Shown here piece by piece: positions 49,823 to 59,462 of a DNA stretch of 64,000 bases. Location of the stretch: the NCBI RefSeq assembly GCF_014108865.1, contig NZ_CP053928.1, positions 3,906,001-3,970,000 of the forward strand, given 5' to 3'. Source of the stretch: Nocardioides sp. WS12 (GTDB lineage Bacteria; Actinomycetota; Actinomycetes; Propionibacteriales; Nocardioidaceae). The notes under the pieces were generated by a model, which saw only the letters and a program-made list of their open reading frames with translations, searched no databases and was not told where the DNA came from. The position numbers and the translations under genes were made by a program. The stretch's first letter is position 1; the number at the start of each line of letters is the position of its first letter.

Positions 49823-52162
49823 TCACCTCCGGGTGGCGGTGGCGATCGTGCCGTCAGGTCCGACCACGATCGCGACGTCGCCACCGGTGTCGGTGCGCAG
49901 GACTTCTGCCTCGGCGTGGTCGAGGGTGTCCAGGACCCGCGGCGCCGGGTGGCCGTAGTCGTTGTCGGCACCCACGGACACGAGCGCGAACTCGGGGTCC
50001 AGGGATGCCAGCCAGGCGTAGTCCTGGTGGGCGCTGCCGTGATGCGGGACCTTGAGGACGTCGATGTCGAGGTCCGGGACCCGTCGCGACAGCTCCGCCT
50101 GACCGGGCGGCTCCACATCGCCGGTGAGCAGGATCCGTACGCCGGCCACCTCCGCGAGCAGCACGACACTGGCGTCATTGGCCGAACTCCCGTCGCCCGC
50201 ACCGTTGACCGGTACGGGAATGTCGGGGTGCAGGACCTGGAGCACCGCGGCGCCGTACCTCCGGGTGGACGCGTACGACGCCGGCGCGACCGGGATCCGC
50301 GCTGCATCCGCGATCCGCTGGACATCGCGGACCGATTCCGGCGGATCGAGGACGGGCGTCGTCTCGATCGCGGAGACACGTCGGCCGTGCAGCACCCCCT
50401 CGAGCCCGTCGACATGGTCGGCGTGGAAGTGCGTGAGCACCACCAGTGGTACCCGGTCGATCGACAACCGGTCCAGACAGCCATCGATCGCATCCGGGTC
50501 GGGCCCCGCGTCGATCACGATCGCGGTGCGGGGTGCGACCGACAGAACCAGCCCGTCGCCCTGCCCCACGTCGCAGGCCACCAGGACCCAGCCCTCGGGC
50601 GGCCACCCGAAGCCGGGTGCCGACCAGATCCGGCCGGGGACGCCCAGCACGATCAAGAGCAGGCCCACCCCGAGGGCAGCCCCCAGCCCGCGTCGACGCA
50701 GGACCGCCGGCAGGACCACGGCCACCAGCACGCACAGCACCACGAGCAGCGCGATCGCGAGCGCGCTCGTGCCCCACCCGATCGTGGCGCCCGGCAGCGC
50801 AGCCCCGTGGCGGGCCACCGCGATGATCCAGCCGACGCACCAACCGGCGCCCGTGCCGCACAGCCGTCCCAGGACGGGCAGGACGAGGCCGACCAGGCCG
50901 CCGAGCAGGCCCAGCACCGTCGCCGGCCCCACCAGTGGCCCGGCCAGCAGGTTGGCCACGACCGCCACCAGGCTCACCTGTCCGGACAACACCGCGATGA
51001 CCGGCGTGCAGGCCAGTTGCGCCGCAGTGGGTACGGCGATCGCCTCGGCCAGGCCCCGCGGCAGCCAGCGCGCAAGGGCCTCCGACAGGGGCGGACCGAG
51101 CAGCACGATGCCGGCCGTCGCCAGCACGGACAGGGCGAAGCCAGCGGACACGGCGAGCGCTGGCTGCACGAGCACGAGGGCAGTCACGGCCACCCCGAGC
51201 GCGCGGAGGCCGCGGCGTCGTCCGTCGGGTCCGAAGGCGAAGAGCCCGACGGTGCCCATGGCGGCCGCACGGAGCACGCTCGGTTCGGTCCGGGCGAGCA
51301 GGACGAAGCCCACGATCCCGAGCAACCCGACGAGCACCAGCCAGCGTCGTCGTACGCCGAGAGCGCGGGCGAGCAACAGCAATGCGCCCACCACGAGGGT
51401 GAGGTTCGTTCCGCTGACCGCGGTCAGATGCGTCAGACCGGTCGTCCGGAAGTCCTCCTCGACCGCAGCGGGCAGGCTGGCGTCGTCCCCGTCGACCAGC
51501 GCGGGCACCAGACCTGCCTGATCAGTCGGACGGTGCGCCACGGCCTCCCGGATCGAGGCCCGCAAGGCGGCCGACGCCCGCCACCAGACGTCGGGGCCCC
51601 GGATCCGTACCGGCGGGCGGGCTCCGGTCAGCAGAGCCGCCTCCTCGGCCCGGTCCGACGGCGCCAGGCGGCCCTTGGCCTCGACACGCTCCCCCAGCGT
51701 CACCTCCGCCCACGCCGGATCGCCCAGCACCACCACCGTGCCACCGAGTCGCTGCCGGACCCCGCGCGCGGTCACCTCCTCCACCCGCAGTCGTACGACG
51801 ACCTGGTCGCCCCATTGCCCCTCGACCCGCCGCGGGTCGGAGACGACGGTCGCCACCAGTTCCGCAGTGGCCCGGTCCGCCGCCCAGTGGTGGAGCGGGC
51901 TCGCCGACACCGATGCGTGGCGCAGCAGGGTGCTCGTCACGACCGCAGCGGCCAGGAGCAGCGCCGCGGTCGCGAACCGGGAGCCACCCACCGCGGCGAC
52001 GACCACCCCGAGGACCAGCGCCAGGAGCAGCCAGACGGCCGACGTGTCCAACCCGGCAGCCGCCACCCCGGCGCCCCAGGCGGCGGCAGCGAGCGCGGGC
52101 ATCCGGAAGTCGTGGCGCACCGGTCGGGGCTCGGCCGTCACCGCGGGGTCCGCGGTCACCAC
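49823..52162 (-). CDS. comEC: ComEC/Rec2 DNA-uptake channel protein
   Basis: A 779-residue polytopic protein forming the DNA translocation channel of competence. The N-terminal OB/ComEC domains precede a block of about ten membrane segments with LTAVSGTNLTLVVGALLLL and LFAFGPDGRRRGLRAL. The C-terminal MBL domain has THFHADHVDGLEGVL and VPHHGSAHQDY. GTG start. comEA is normally directly upstream, but here a divergent HPP-CBS gene lies between. Confidence 0.93.
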   Translation of the reverse strand: MVTADPAVTAEPRPVRHDFRMPALAAAAWGAGVAAAGLDTSAVWLLLALVLGVVVAAVGGSRFATAALLLAAAVVTSTLLRHASVSASPLHHWAADRATAELVATVVSDPRRVEGQWGDQVVVRLRVEEVTARGVRQRLGGTVVVLGDPAWAEVTLGERVEAKGRLAPSDRAEEAALLTGARPPVRIRGPDVWWRASAALRASIREAVAHRPTDQAGLVPALVDGDDASLPAAVEEDFRTTGLTHLTAVSGTNLTLVVGALLLLARALGVRRRWLVLVGLLGIVGFVLLARTEPSVLRAAAMGTVGLFAFGPDGRRRGLRALGVAVTALVLVQPALAVSAGFALSVLATAGIVLLGPPLSEALARWLPRGLAEAIAVPTAAQLACTPVIAVLSGQVSLVAVVANLLAGPLVGPATVLGLLGGLVGLVLPVLGRLCGTGAGWCVGWIIAVARHGAALPGATIGWGTSALAIALLVVLCVLVAVVLPAVLRRRGLGAALGVGLLLIVLGVPGRIWSAPGFGWPPEGWVLVACDVGQGDGLVLSVAPRTAIVIDAGPDPDAIDGCLDRLSIDRVPLVVLTHFHADHVDGLEGVLHGRRVSAIETTPVLDPPESVRDVQRIADAARIPVAPASYASTRRYGAAVLQVLHPDIPVPVNGAGDGSSANDASVVLLAEVAGVRILLTGDVEPPGQAELSRRVPDLDIDVLKVPHHGSAHQDYAWLASLDPEFALVSVGADNDYGHPAPRVLDTLDHAEAEVLRTDTGGDVAIVVGPDGTIATATRR

Positions 52163-52163
52163 C

Positions 52164-52169
52164 TAGGGT
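52164..52169 (+). promoter_or_regulatory. -10-like hexamer, leaderless type
   Basis: TAGGGT ends 7 nt before the GTG at 52177. Confidence 0.4.
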
Positions 52170-52176
52170 TCCCCGG

Positions 52177-53211
52177 GTGAGCCGCTACTCGACGTCGGAA
52201 ATGGCCCGTGGTGCCGCGGGGGCCTTGTTGGGCATCGCGGTGGCCGGCGCGACCGCGCGGGCGGTGCCCGGCGGACCGGAGTTGCTGCCGTTCATCGTGG
52301 CCCCGATGGGTGCCTGCGCCGTGCTGCTCTTCGCCGTGCCGGCGAGCCCGCTCGCCCAGCCGTGGCCGGTGGTCGGCGGCAACCTGATCTCGACCGCGGT
52401 GGGCCTCACGGCGTACTGGCTGATCGATGACGTCCTGATCGCCGCGGCGGTCGGCGTCGGGGCCGCGATCGGCGTGATGATGCTGCTCAACTGCCTGCAC
52501 CCACCCGGCGGCGCCTGCGCGCTGCTCGCAGCGACCGCGACCCCCGCGATCGCCGACCAGGGGCCGCTGTTCGTGTTTGCCCCGGTTGCCGTCAACACCC
52601 TCGCGCTCCTGGTGATCGCGCTGGTGGTCAACAACCTGACCGGCCGCCGCTACCCCCACCGACCGCCCGCACCCACACCGGCCTCCGCGGCGAGCGAACT
52701 CGGCATCACCACCCCCGACGTGGAAGAGGCCATGAAGCGGCTCGCCGACCGTCTCGACGTCCTCCCCGCCGACATCGTCGCCATCGTGCGCGACGCCGAG
52801 ACGCACGCCCTCGACCGGCGGCTGGGCTCCATCCCCGTCTCCCGGATCATGAACACCGACGTGGCCGTGGCCCACCCGTTCGAGTCGATCTACCGGGCCC
52901 GCGCCCTCATCGTGCAGCGCCAGGTCAAGACGCTCCCCGTCATCGACAGCGAGCGCCGCGTCATCGGCGTGCTGTCGATCATCGACCTCTTCACCCGCGA
53001 CCTGGTCGAACTCGAGACCGTCGACTCGATCATGCGCCCCGACGTCACCACCATCCTGGCCAGCACCCCGGTCGCCGACCTGGTGCCGGTGATGACCAGC
53101 GAGGGCTACAAGAACGTGCCGGTCGTCGACGACGACGGGCGTCTGGTCGGCATGATCACCCGCGGCGAACTGATCGCGGTGCTGCACCGGGCCCTGCTCG
53201 GCGCCACCTGA
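52177..53211 (+). CDS. HPP family membrane protein with tandem CBS domains
   Basis: A 344-residue protein. The HPP domain has four membrane segments and the LNCLHPPGGACALLAA motif that names the family (His-Pro-Pro). Two CBS domains follow (about 215-275 and 280-340), with VSRIMNTDVAVAHPFESIYRAR and VDSIMRPDVTTI..STPVADL. HPP proteins may transport nitrite or sense solutes; CBS pairs bind adenosine nucleotides. It is on the opposite strand between comEC and comEA, which suggests insertion. GTG start, leaderless. Confidence 0.88.
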   Translation: MSRYSTSEMARGAAGALLGIAVAGATARAVPGGPELLPFIVAPMGACAVLLFAVPASPLAQPWPVVGGNLISTAVGLTAYWLIDDVLIAAAVGVGAAIGVMMLLNCLHPPGGACALLAATATPAIADQGPLFVFAPVAVNTLALLVIALVVNNLTGRRYPHRPPAPTPASAASELGITTPDVEEAMKRLADRLDVLPADIVAIVRDAETHALDRRLGSIPVSRIMNTDVAVAHPFESIYRARALIVQRQVKTLPVIDSERRVIGVLSIIDLFTRDLVELETVDSIMRPDVTTILASTPVADLVPVMTSEGYKNVPVVDDDGRLVGMITRGELIAVLHRALLGAT

Positions 53212-53224
53212 GCGAACCACCCGA

Positions 53225-54076
53225 TCAGACCGTGACGTGGGGAGCGAGTCGCTCGAGGGTCTTCTGGCCGATGCCGTCCACCTCGAGGAGCTCGTCGACG
53301 CTGGTGAACCCGCCCCGCTGCTCGCGCCACGCGATGATCGACTGTGCAGTGACCGGCCCGACCTGCGGCAGCCCCTCCAGCTCGGTCTGGCTCGCCAGGT
53401 TCAGGTTGACCAGCGGGCCGGCCGCACCCGGCGCCGCCGCACCACCACCTGGCGCAGGGGCAGGCGCGGCACCGGCAGGCGCCCCGACCACGATCTGCTC
53501 ACCGTCGACAAGCACCCGCGCGAGATTGAGCGGCGTCACGTCGACGCCCCGCTTGGCACCGCCGGCAGCGGAGAGCGCATCGGTCACCCGCGCCCCCTTG
53601 TCGAGTACGACGATGCCGGGGCGTCGTACCTTGCCGGCAACATCCACGGTCACCGTGCCGTCGGCCACTCCCGGCGACCCGGTCGGTGTCGCGGTCGGTG
53701 TCGCGGCGGCGAGCAGCGGTTCCACCGACTCCCCCGCCGCGGCAGGCGGGCCGGAACTCACGGGCTGATCCCGGGCAACCCACCACGTCGTGACCGCAAG
53801 CGCGACCGCGACCATCACGGCGACCACCGCGACGTGGACGGGAGCGAGCACCGGCAACCCGCGCGGCACCAGCCGAACGCGCCGCCGCGCGGCGTGCCGA
53901 CCGGGCACGGGAAGCGCAGGCGGCAGGTCACCGGCAGGAGGTGACGGAGCGGCCTCCTCGGCCACCCGGGTGTGGTCGGCCCACCAGTTCTCGACCGGCT
54001 CGACCGGCTCGACCTGCGGAGACGGCGGACCGTCCGGCGCGAGTCCGTCGGCGATCAACGCGAGTCGAGGATGCAT
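53225..54076 (-). CDS. comEA: ComEA family helix-hairpin-helix DNA-binding protein
   Basis: A 283-residue ComEA-type protein. A long cytoplasmic N-terminus has a VEPVEPVE repeat, then a membrane segment (VAVVAVMVAVALAVTTWW). The extracellular part includes an SLBB domain (VTVDVAGKVRRPGIVVLDKGARVTDALSAAGGAKRGVD) and a pair of HhH motifs (NLNLASQTELEGLPQVGPVTAQSIIAWREQRGGF, EVDGIGQKTLERL), which bind double-stranded DNA in competence. Start at ATG 54076: TACCGT ends 6 nt upstream. An in-frame GTG at 54100 has no such signal. Confidence 0.92.
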   Translation of the reverse strand: MHPRLALIADGLAPDGPPSPQVEPVEPVENWWADHTRVAEEAAPSPPAGDLPPALPVPGRHAARRRVRLVPRGLPVLAPVHVAVVAVMVAVALAVTTWWVARDQPVSSGPPAAAGESVEPLLAAATPTATPTGSPGVADGTVTVDVAGKVRRPGIVVLDKGARVTDALSAAGGAKRGVDVTPLNLARVLVDGEQIVVGAPAGAAPAPAPGGGAAAPGAAGPLVNLNLASQTELEGLPQVGPVTAQSIIAWREQRGGFTSVDELLEVDGIGQKTLERLAPHVTV

Positions 54077-54082
54077 GCCCGC

Positions 54083-54088
54083 ACGGTA
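54083..54088 (-). promoter_or_regulatory. -10-like hexamer, leaderless type
   Basis: On the minus strand TACCGT ends 6 nt before the ATG at 54076, supporting it as the comEA start. Confidence 0.45.
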
Positions 54089-54176
54089 GGCAGGATTCAC
54101 CGACCGCTGCGGCCCGCGCCCTCACCCCTGTGGACAACTCCGCCGGAACCAGCGGGCTGTGGACAACAGATGGCCG

Positions 54177-55049
54177 TCAGGTCAGCGGGGCAACGCAGAC
54201 CGCGAGCATGCCGGGGCCGACGTGGGCGCCGAGCACCCCGCCGAACTCCATGCGCCGCACCCGGCGGCCGTCGCGGGTCGGCACCAGTTGCTCGCCGAGG
54301 CGATCCGCGAGTCGCTCGGCGAGGGCCGCGGCGCGGTCCTCCGCCTCGAGGTGGGCCACGCACAGTTCGACGAAGTGGTCACCGGCGGCCTCGATCGCCA
54401 TCGCCTCCAGGCGGGCGATCGCCTTGCCCGAGGTGCGGACCTTTGCGCGAGGTGCGATCACACCGTCGACGATCCCGAGCAACGGCTTGACCGCGAGTGC
54501 GCCACCGAAGACGGCTGCCGCGCCGCCGACGCGCCCGCCCCGGCGGAGGTACTCCAGGGTGTCGACGTAGAACAGCGAGGTTGCCGCCGCCGCGCGCGTG
54601 CGGGCCGCTTCGGCTGCGGCTGCCGCCGTACCGCCGGCCTCCAGGACTGCCGCCGCCGACTCCACTGCGTAGCCGATGGCAATGCCGACCTGACGGGTGT
54701 CGATGCATGTCACGGGCACCGGCGCGTTCCGCGAGGCCACGACCGCCGACTCGAAGGTCCCGCTGACCTCGGCCGAGAGGTGGATGGAGATGATCTCCGT
54801 CGCCCCGTCAGCCGCGAGCTTCTCGTAGAGGTCGGAGAACACGGCCGGCGGCGGTCGCGAGGTGCTGACCGCACGCTTCTCCCGCAGCGCCTCCGCCACC
54901 TTCGCGGGCGTCGCCTCGGGCGACCCCTCGTCGTACACCTCGTCGTCGATGACGACCTGCAACGGCACGACCGTGACACCGCACGCCTCTTCGGCGCCGG
55001 GCTGCAGGTGAGCCGTCGAGTCGGTGACGATGGCGATGGACGAACCCAC
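54177..55049 (-). CDS. DegV family fatty-acid-binding protein
   Basis: A 290-residue DegV protein. SSIAIVTDSTAHLQPG at the N-terminus, SRPPPAVFSDLYEKLAADGATEIISIHLSAEVSGTFESAV and CIDTRQVGIAIGY are family blocks. DegV proteins hold a fatty acid for delivery to FakA kinase. The GTG start is 2 nt after leuS, so both are cotranscribed. FakA is not in the window. Confidence 0.92.
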   Translation of the reverse strand: MGSSIAIVTDSTAHLQPGAEEACGVTVVPLQVVIDDEVYDEGSPEATPAKVAEALREKRAVSTSRPPPAVFSDLYEKLAADGATEIISIHLSAEVSGTFESAVVASRNAPVPVTCIDTRQVGIAIGYAVESAAAVLEAGGTAAAAAEAARTRAAAATSLFYVDTLEYLRRGGRVGGAAAVFGGALAVKPLLGIVDGVIAPRAKVRTSGKAIARLEAMAIEAAGDHFVELCVAHLEAEDRAAALAERLADRLGEQLVPTRDGRRVRRMEFGGVLGAHVGPGMLAVCVAPLT

Positions 55050-55051
55050 GG

Positions 55052-57568
55052 CTACACCACGATGTTGACGAGCTTGGGCGCCCGGACGATGACCTTGCGG
55101 ACCTCGCGGCCGTCGATGGCCTTGATCACCGCGTCGTCGGCCAGGGCGAGGGCTTCGAGGTCGGCCTCACTGATGTCCGGCGAGACCTCGAGGCGACCGC
55201 GGACCTTGCCCTGGATCTGGACGACGGCAGTGACGGAGTCCTCGACCAGCAGCGCGGGATCGACGACCGGCCACGCGACCTGGGCGACGGACGGCTGGTG
55301 GCCGAGCCGGTCCCACATCTCCTCGGCCGTGTACGGCGCCACCAGCGACAGCAGGATCGCGACGGTCTCCGCCGCCTCGCGCACCGCCGGGTCGGCCGGG
55401 CCGCAGCCCGAGTCGATGGCCTTGCGGGTGGCGTTGACCAGCTCCATGGTGCGCGCGACCATCACGTTGAAGCGGTACGACTCGAGCAGGATCGCCGCCT
55501 CGTTGACGGTCTTGTGCGTCACCTTGCGCAGCGCGACGTCACCACCCGCGGCGTCGACACCCGGAGCTGACGTCACGTCGCCGGACAGGCGCCAGGCGCG
55601 CTGCAGGAACTTCGCCGAACCGGCCGGCGACATGTCGGCCCAGTCGATGTCGTCCTCGGGCGGGCTCGCAAAGACCAGGGTCAGGCGCACCGCGTCGACG
55701 CCGAACTTCTCCAGCTGCTCACCGAGGTTGACGCCGTTGCCGAGCGACTTGCTCATCTTGTGGCCGTCGTTGATGACCGTGCCCTGGGAGAGGTACGCCG
55801 AGAACGGCTCGTCCCAGTCGATCATGCCCAGGTCGCGCAGCACCTTGGTGAAGAAGCGCGCGTAGAGCAGGTGCAGGACGGCGTGTTCGGACCCACCGAT
55901 GTAGAGGTCGATGGGACCCCACGCGTTGGCGAGCGTCGTGTCGAACGCCTGCGTGGCGTCGTGGGCCGACAGGTAGCGGAAGAAGTACCAGGACGAGTCG
56001 ACGAAGGTGTCCATCGTGTCGGTGTCCCGCTGGGCCGGACCGCCACAGGTCGGACAGCTGACGTTGACCCACTCGGTCGCCGCACCGAGGGGCGAGGTGC
56101 CCTTCGGCTTCAGGTCGGCGCCGCGCAGCTCGGGCAGTTCGACGGGCAGCTGGTCCTCGGGGACCGCCACTTCGCCGTCCACCGGGCAGTGGATGATCGG
56201 GATGGGCGCACCCCAGTAGCGCTGGCGCGACAGCAGCCAGTCACGCAGCCGGAAGTTGACCGTCCGCTCACCACTGGCCTTGGCCTCGAGCCAGTCGATG
56301 ATCGCAGCCTTGGCCTCGGCGACTGCCAGCCCGTCGAGCGAGATCTCGTCGTTGGCCGAGTTGATCGCGGGACCGATGCCGGTGAACGCGTCGCCCTCGA
56401 AGTCCTCGGGCGGCCGCACGGTCCGGATGATCGGCAGGTCATACGCCGTCGCGAAGTCCCAGTCGCGCTGGTCCTGTCCGGGCACGGCCATGATCGCGCC
56501 GGTGCCGTAGTCGGCCAGCACGTAGTCGGACGCCCACACCGGGATCTCCCGGCCGTCGACCGGGTTGACCGCGTGGACACCGAGGAAGACACCGGTCTTC
56601 GGTCGGTCCGTCGCCAGCCGGTCGATGTCGGATGCCTTGCGGATGCCGTCCAGGTAGGTCTCGTACGCCGACCGGTTCTCGTCGGTCACCAGCGTCGCGG
56701 CCAGCGGGGCGTCGGCCGCCACGACCATGAACGTCGCGCCGAACAGCGTGTCCGGGCGGGTCGTGAAGACGTCGATCTCCTGGTCGGTGCCGACCACGGG
56801 GAACGTGACGTGCGCACCCTCGGAACGGCCGATCCAGTTGCGCTGAGCGTTGATGACCTTGCCGATCCAGCGGTCCTGCATGTCATCGAGGGAGTCGTGC
56901 AGTTCCTGGGCGTACTGGGTGGTCTTGAAGTACCACTGGGTCAGCTCGCGCTTGGTGACCTCGGCGCCACAGCGCTCGCAGGTGCCGTCGGCCAGGACCT
57001 GCTCGTTGGCCAGCACGGTCTGGTCGTTGGGGCACCAGTTGACCGGGCTGTTCTTGCGGTAGGCCAGGCCCTTCTCGCGGAACTTCAGGAACAGCCACTG
57101 GGTCCACTTGTAGTACTCGGGGTCCGAGGTGTGCAGCCGACGGGACCAGTCGAAGCTGATGCCGTAGCGCTTCATCGACTCGAACTGCGTCTCGATGTTG
57201 GCATAGGTGTACGTCGCCGGGTGCTCGTTGTTCTTGATGGCGGCGTTCTCGGCGGGCAGGCCGAAGGAGTCCCAGCCCATCGGGTTGAGCACTTCGTAGC
57301 CACGGAACCGCCAGTAACGGGAGATCACGTCGTGCAGCGCGAACACCTCGGCGTGGCCCATGTGCAGGTCACCGCTCGGGTACGGGAACATCGTCAGCGC
57401 GTAGCGCTTCTCCCGCTCACCGGACAGGACGGCGGCGTCGTCGGCACGGAAGGGATCGAGCTCTTCCCAGACCGGAAGCCACTTCTCCTCGACGGCATGG
57501 ACGTCGTAGTGGACTTCTGCCATCACATTGGAGGAGGGCGAAGGGGAGGGCGCGACCGTTTCACTCAC
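55052..57568 (-). CDS. leuS: Leucyl-tRNA synthetase
   Basis: An 838-residue class I synthetase that charges tRNA-Leu. HMGH (in YPSGDLHMGHAEV) is the HIGH signature and KMSKS (GHKMSKSLGN) is the other; a connective editing domain lies between. It lies within the normal length range. Start at GTG 57568 is preferred to the TTG at 57574 because TATCCT ends exactly 6 nt upstream of it. No T-box was seen in the short gap to the ABC gene. Confidence 0.97.
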   Translation of the reverse strand: MSETVAPSPSPSSNVMAEVHYDVHAVEEKWLPVWEELDPFRADDAAVLSGEREKRYALTMFPYPSGDLHMGHAEVFALHDVISRYWRFRGYEVLNPMGWDSFGLPAENAAIKNNEHPATYTYANIETQFESMKRYGISFDWSRRLHTSDPEYYKWTQWLFLKFREKGLAYRKNSPVNWCPNDQTVLANEQVLADGTCERCGAEVTKRELTQWYFKTTQYAQELHDSLDDMQDRWIGKVINAQRNWIGRSEGAHVTFPVVGTDQEIDVFTTRPDTLFGATFMVVAADAPLAATLVTDENRSAYETYLDGIRKASDIDRLATDRPKTGVFLGVHAVNPVDGREIPVWASDYVLADYGTGAIMAVPGQDQRDWDFATAYDLPIIRTVRPPEDFEGDAFTGIGPAINSANDEISLDGLAVAEAKAAIIDWLEAKASGERTVNFRLRDWLLSRQRYWGAPIPIIHCPVDGEVAVPEDQLPVELPELRGADLKPKGTSPLGAATEWVNVSCPTCGGPAQRDTDTMDTFVDSSWYFFRYLSAHDATQAFDTTLANAWGPIDLYIGGSEHAVLHLLYARFFTKVLRDLGMIDWDEPFSAYLSQGTVINDGHKMSKSLGNGVNLGEQLEKFGVDAVRLTLVFASPPEDDIDWADMSPAGSAKFLQRAWRLSGDVTSAPGVDAAGGDVALRKVTHKTVNEAAILLESYRFNVMVARTMELVNATRKAIDSGCGPADPAVREAAETVAILLSLVAPYTAEEMWDRLGHQPSVAQVAWPVVDPALLVEDSVTAVVQIQGKVRGRLEVSPDISEADLEALALADDAVIKAIDGREVRKVIVRAPKLVNIVV

Positions 57569-57574
57569 GGCCAA

Positions 57575-57580
57575 AGGATA
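57575..57580 (-). promoter_or_regulatory. -10-like hexamer, leaderless type
   Basis: On the minus strand TATCCT ends 6 nt before the GTG at 57568 and so sets the leuS start. Confidence 0.5.
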
Positions 57581-57598
57581 GTCGTGACGAGGCCTGAG

Positions 57599-59374
57599 TC
57601 AGGCCACGGCCTCACCCGTCTGGACGCGCCACAGGGCGGCATAGCTGCCGCCGAGCGCGACCAGTTCATCGTGGGTGCCCGCTTCGGCGACCCGGCCGCC
57701 GTCCAGGACCCAGATCCGGTGGGCGTGCCTGACGGTCGACAGCCGGTGGGCGACCACGATCGTGGTGCACCGTTCGGCCGCCCGCCGCAGGGATGACTGG
57801 ATGGCCGCTTCGGTCTCGTTGTCGACCGCGCTGGTGGCCTCGTCGAGCACCAGGATGGCCGGATCGCGCAGCAGGGCACGGGCCAGCGCGATCCGCTGGC
57901 GCTGGCCACCGGACAGGGTGATCCCGCGCTCCCCCACCCACGTGTCATAGCCCTCGGCCAGGCCTTCGATGAAGTCAGCCACGGCAGCCGCGTCGGCGGC
58001 TTCGCGGATCTCGGCCTGCGTCGCGCCCGGGCGGCCGTAGGCGATGTTCTCGCCGATGGTGCCGGAGAAGAGATAGACGTCCTGGGCGACGTACCCCATG
58101 GAACCGCGGAGCGAGTCCCAGTCGAGATCGCGCACATCGGCGCCGTCGAGCAACACCTGGCCCTCCCGCGCGTCGTCGAAGCGCAGCACCAGTCGCAACA
58201 GCGTGGACTTGCCGGCACCGGTGGAACCGACGATCGCATGCGTCTCCCCTGCAGGGACGACGAGATCGATGCCGTGCAACACGTCCGGCCCGTCGGCGTA
58301 CCCGGCCCGGACACCCTTCAACTCGACCCGGCCACCGACCGGCTTGGTCAACGTCGCGGTCCCGGCCGGCACGGTCACCGGCTCGTGCAGCAGCGCAAGG
58401 ATGCGGGCGGTCGACGCGCGACCGCGCTGGTAGAGGTCGAGCACCTCGGCGACGTCGGTCATCGGCCAGAGCAGGCGCTGGGTCATGAAGACCAGTACGG
58501 AGTAGAGCCCGATCTCGAGGTCTCCACGGAGCGTCGCCCATCCGCCCAGCAGCAGGGTGCAGGTGAAGCCGGCGAGGATTGCCATCCGCACCAGCGGCAC
58601 GAAGGCCGCCGACGAGCGGATCGCCCGCACGTTGGCGTCGCGGTACGCCGCTGACACGCCTTCGATCCGCTCGCGTTCGCGGTCCTCGGCAGTGAAGGCC
58701 TTGATCGTGGCGATACCGGCGAGGTTGGCGCTGAGCGCGCCGGACAGGTCGGCAACGGCCCCTCGAACCTTGTCGTAGAGAGGCTCCAGGCGCTTCTGGA
58801 AGACCAGTGAACCCAGCACGATGATCGGGATCGGGAGGAACGCGTAGAGAAGCAACTCCCACGACGCGATCGCGAACACGGCACCGACGAGCACGATGTT
58901 GAGGAAGGTCTGCAGGATCGCCGGGAACCCGACGTCGAGGAACCGCTCCAACTGGTTCACGTCGTCGTTGAGCGTCGCGAGCGTGGTGCCCTGCGGCCGC
59001 GACTCGTGCCAGCCCAGGTGCAGGTGCTGCGCATGGTCGTAGGCGTCGACCCGCAACTCGTGCTCGACGGTCTGCGCCAGTCCGCGCCACAGCAGGCTGG
59101 CGACGTACTCGGACGCGGACTCGATGACCCAGACCACGACATTGAAGGCCGCGATCCAGGCCAACTGCGCGTACCGCGACTCCACGCCCAGCAGTTCACC
59201 GGCGAACGAATCCGACCCGCGTACGACGACGTCGACCGCCGCTCCGATGAGCAACTCGGGCATCACGTCGGCGACCTTGTTGATCGTCGACATCAGGACG
59301 GCGAGCAGGAACCGCCCACGGAGTCGGTCGTAGCGATTCCACAACGCGCGGAGCGGACGATCAATGGGCTGCAC
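57599..59374 (-). CDS. ABC transporter, fused permease and ATPase
   Basis: A 591-residue half-type exporter. Six membrane segments fill the first ~300 residues. The ATPase has Walker A GSTGAGKST, signature LSGGQRQRIALARALL and Walker B ILVLDEATSAVD. Start is GTG with GGGAG upstream. A partial iron box 20 nt further upstream suggests iron-dependent expression and hence siderophore or heme-related export, but lipid or drug export is equally possible. Homodimer expected. Confidence 0.9.
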   Translation of the reverse strand: MQPIDRPLRALWNRYDRLRGRFLLAVLMSTINKVADVMPELLIGAAVDVVVRGSDSFAGELLGVESRYAQLAWIAAFNVVVWVIESASEYVASLLWRGLAQTVEHELRVDAYDHAQHLHLGWHESRPQGTTLATLNDDVNQLERFLDVGFPAILQTFLNIVLVGAVFAIASWELLLYAFLPIPIIVLGSLVFQKRLEPLYDKVRGAVADLSGALSANLAGIATIKAFTAEDRERERIEGVSAAYRDANVRAIRSSAAFVPLVRMAILAGFTCTLLLGGWATLRGDLEIGLYSVLVFMTQRLLWPMTDVAEVLDLYQRGRASTARILALLHEPVTVPAGTATLTKPVGGRVELKGVRAGYADGPDVLHGIDLVVPAGETHAIVGSTGAGKSTLLRLVLRFDDAREGQVLLDGADVRDLDWDSLRGSMGYVAQDVYLFSGTIGENIAYGRPGATQAEIREAADAAAVADFIEGLAEGYDTWVGERGITLSGGQRQRIALARALLRDPAILVLDEATSAVDNETEAAIQSSLRRAAERCTTIVVAHRLSTVRHAHRIWVLDGGRVAEAGTHDELVALGGSYAALWRVQTGEAVA

Positions 59375-59393
59375 GGCGCTCCCGGGTTCGACA

Positions 59394-59412
59394 ACTGGTT
59401 AGGTGAACCTTA
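59394..59412. promoter_or_regulatory. Possible DtxR/IdeR-type iron box (weak)
   Basis: ACTGGTTAGGTGAACCTTA matches the iron-box consensus at 13 of 19 positions. It lies between the divergent ABC exporter and SDR genes, 20 nt from the exporter's start. Confidence 0.45.
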
Positions 59413-59462
59413 CTGTCGCGCGTCTGCACGCCCGCGCCCGGTCTCCCGGCCCATGGAACGGC

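Noticed and set aside
53988..54012. CGACCGGCTCGACCGGCTCGACC repeat in comEA considered as a REP element
   Set aside because: It encodes the VEPVEPVE linker in frame and has no palindromic partner, so ordinary low-complexity coding is enough.
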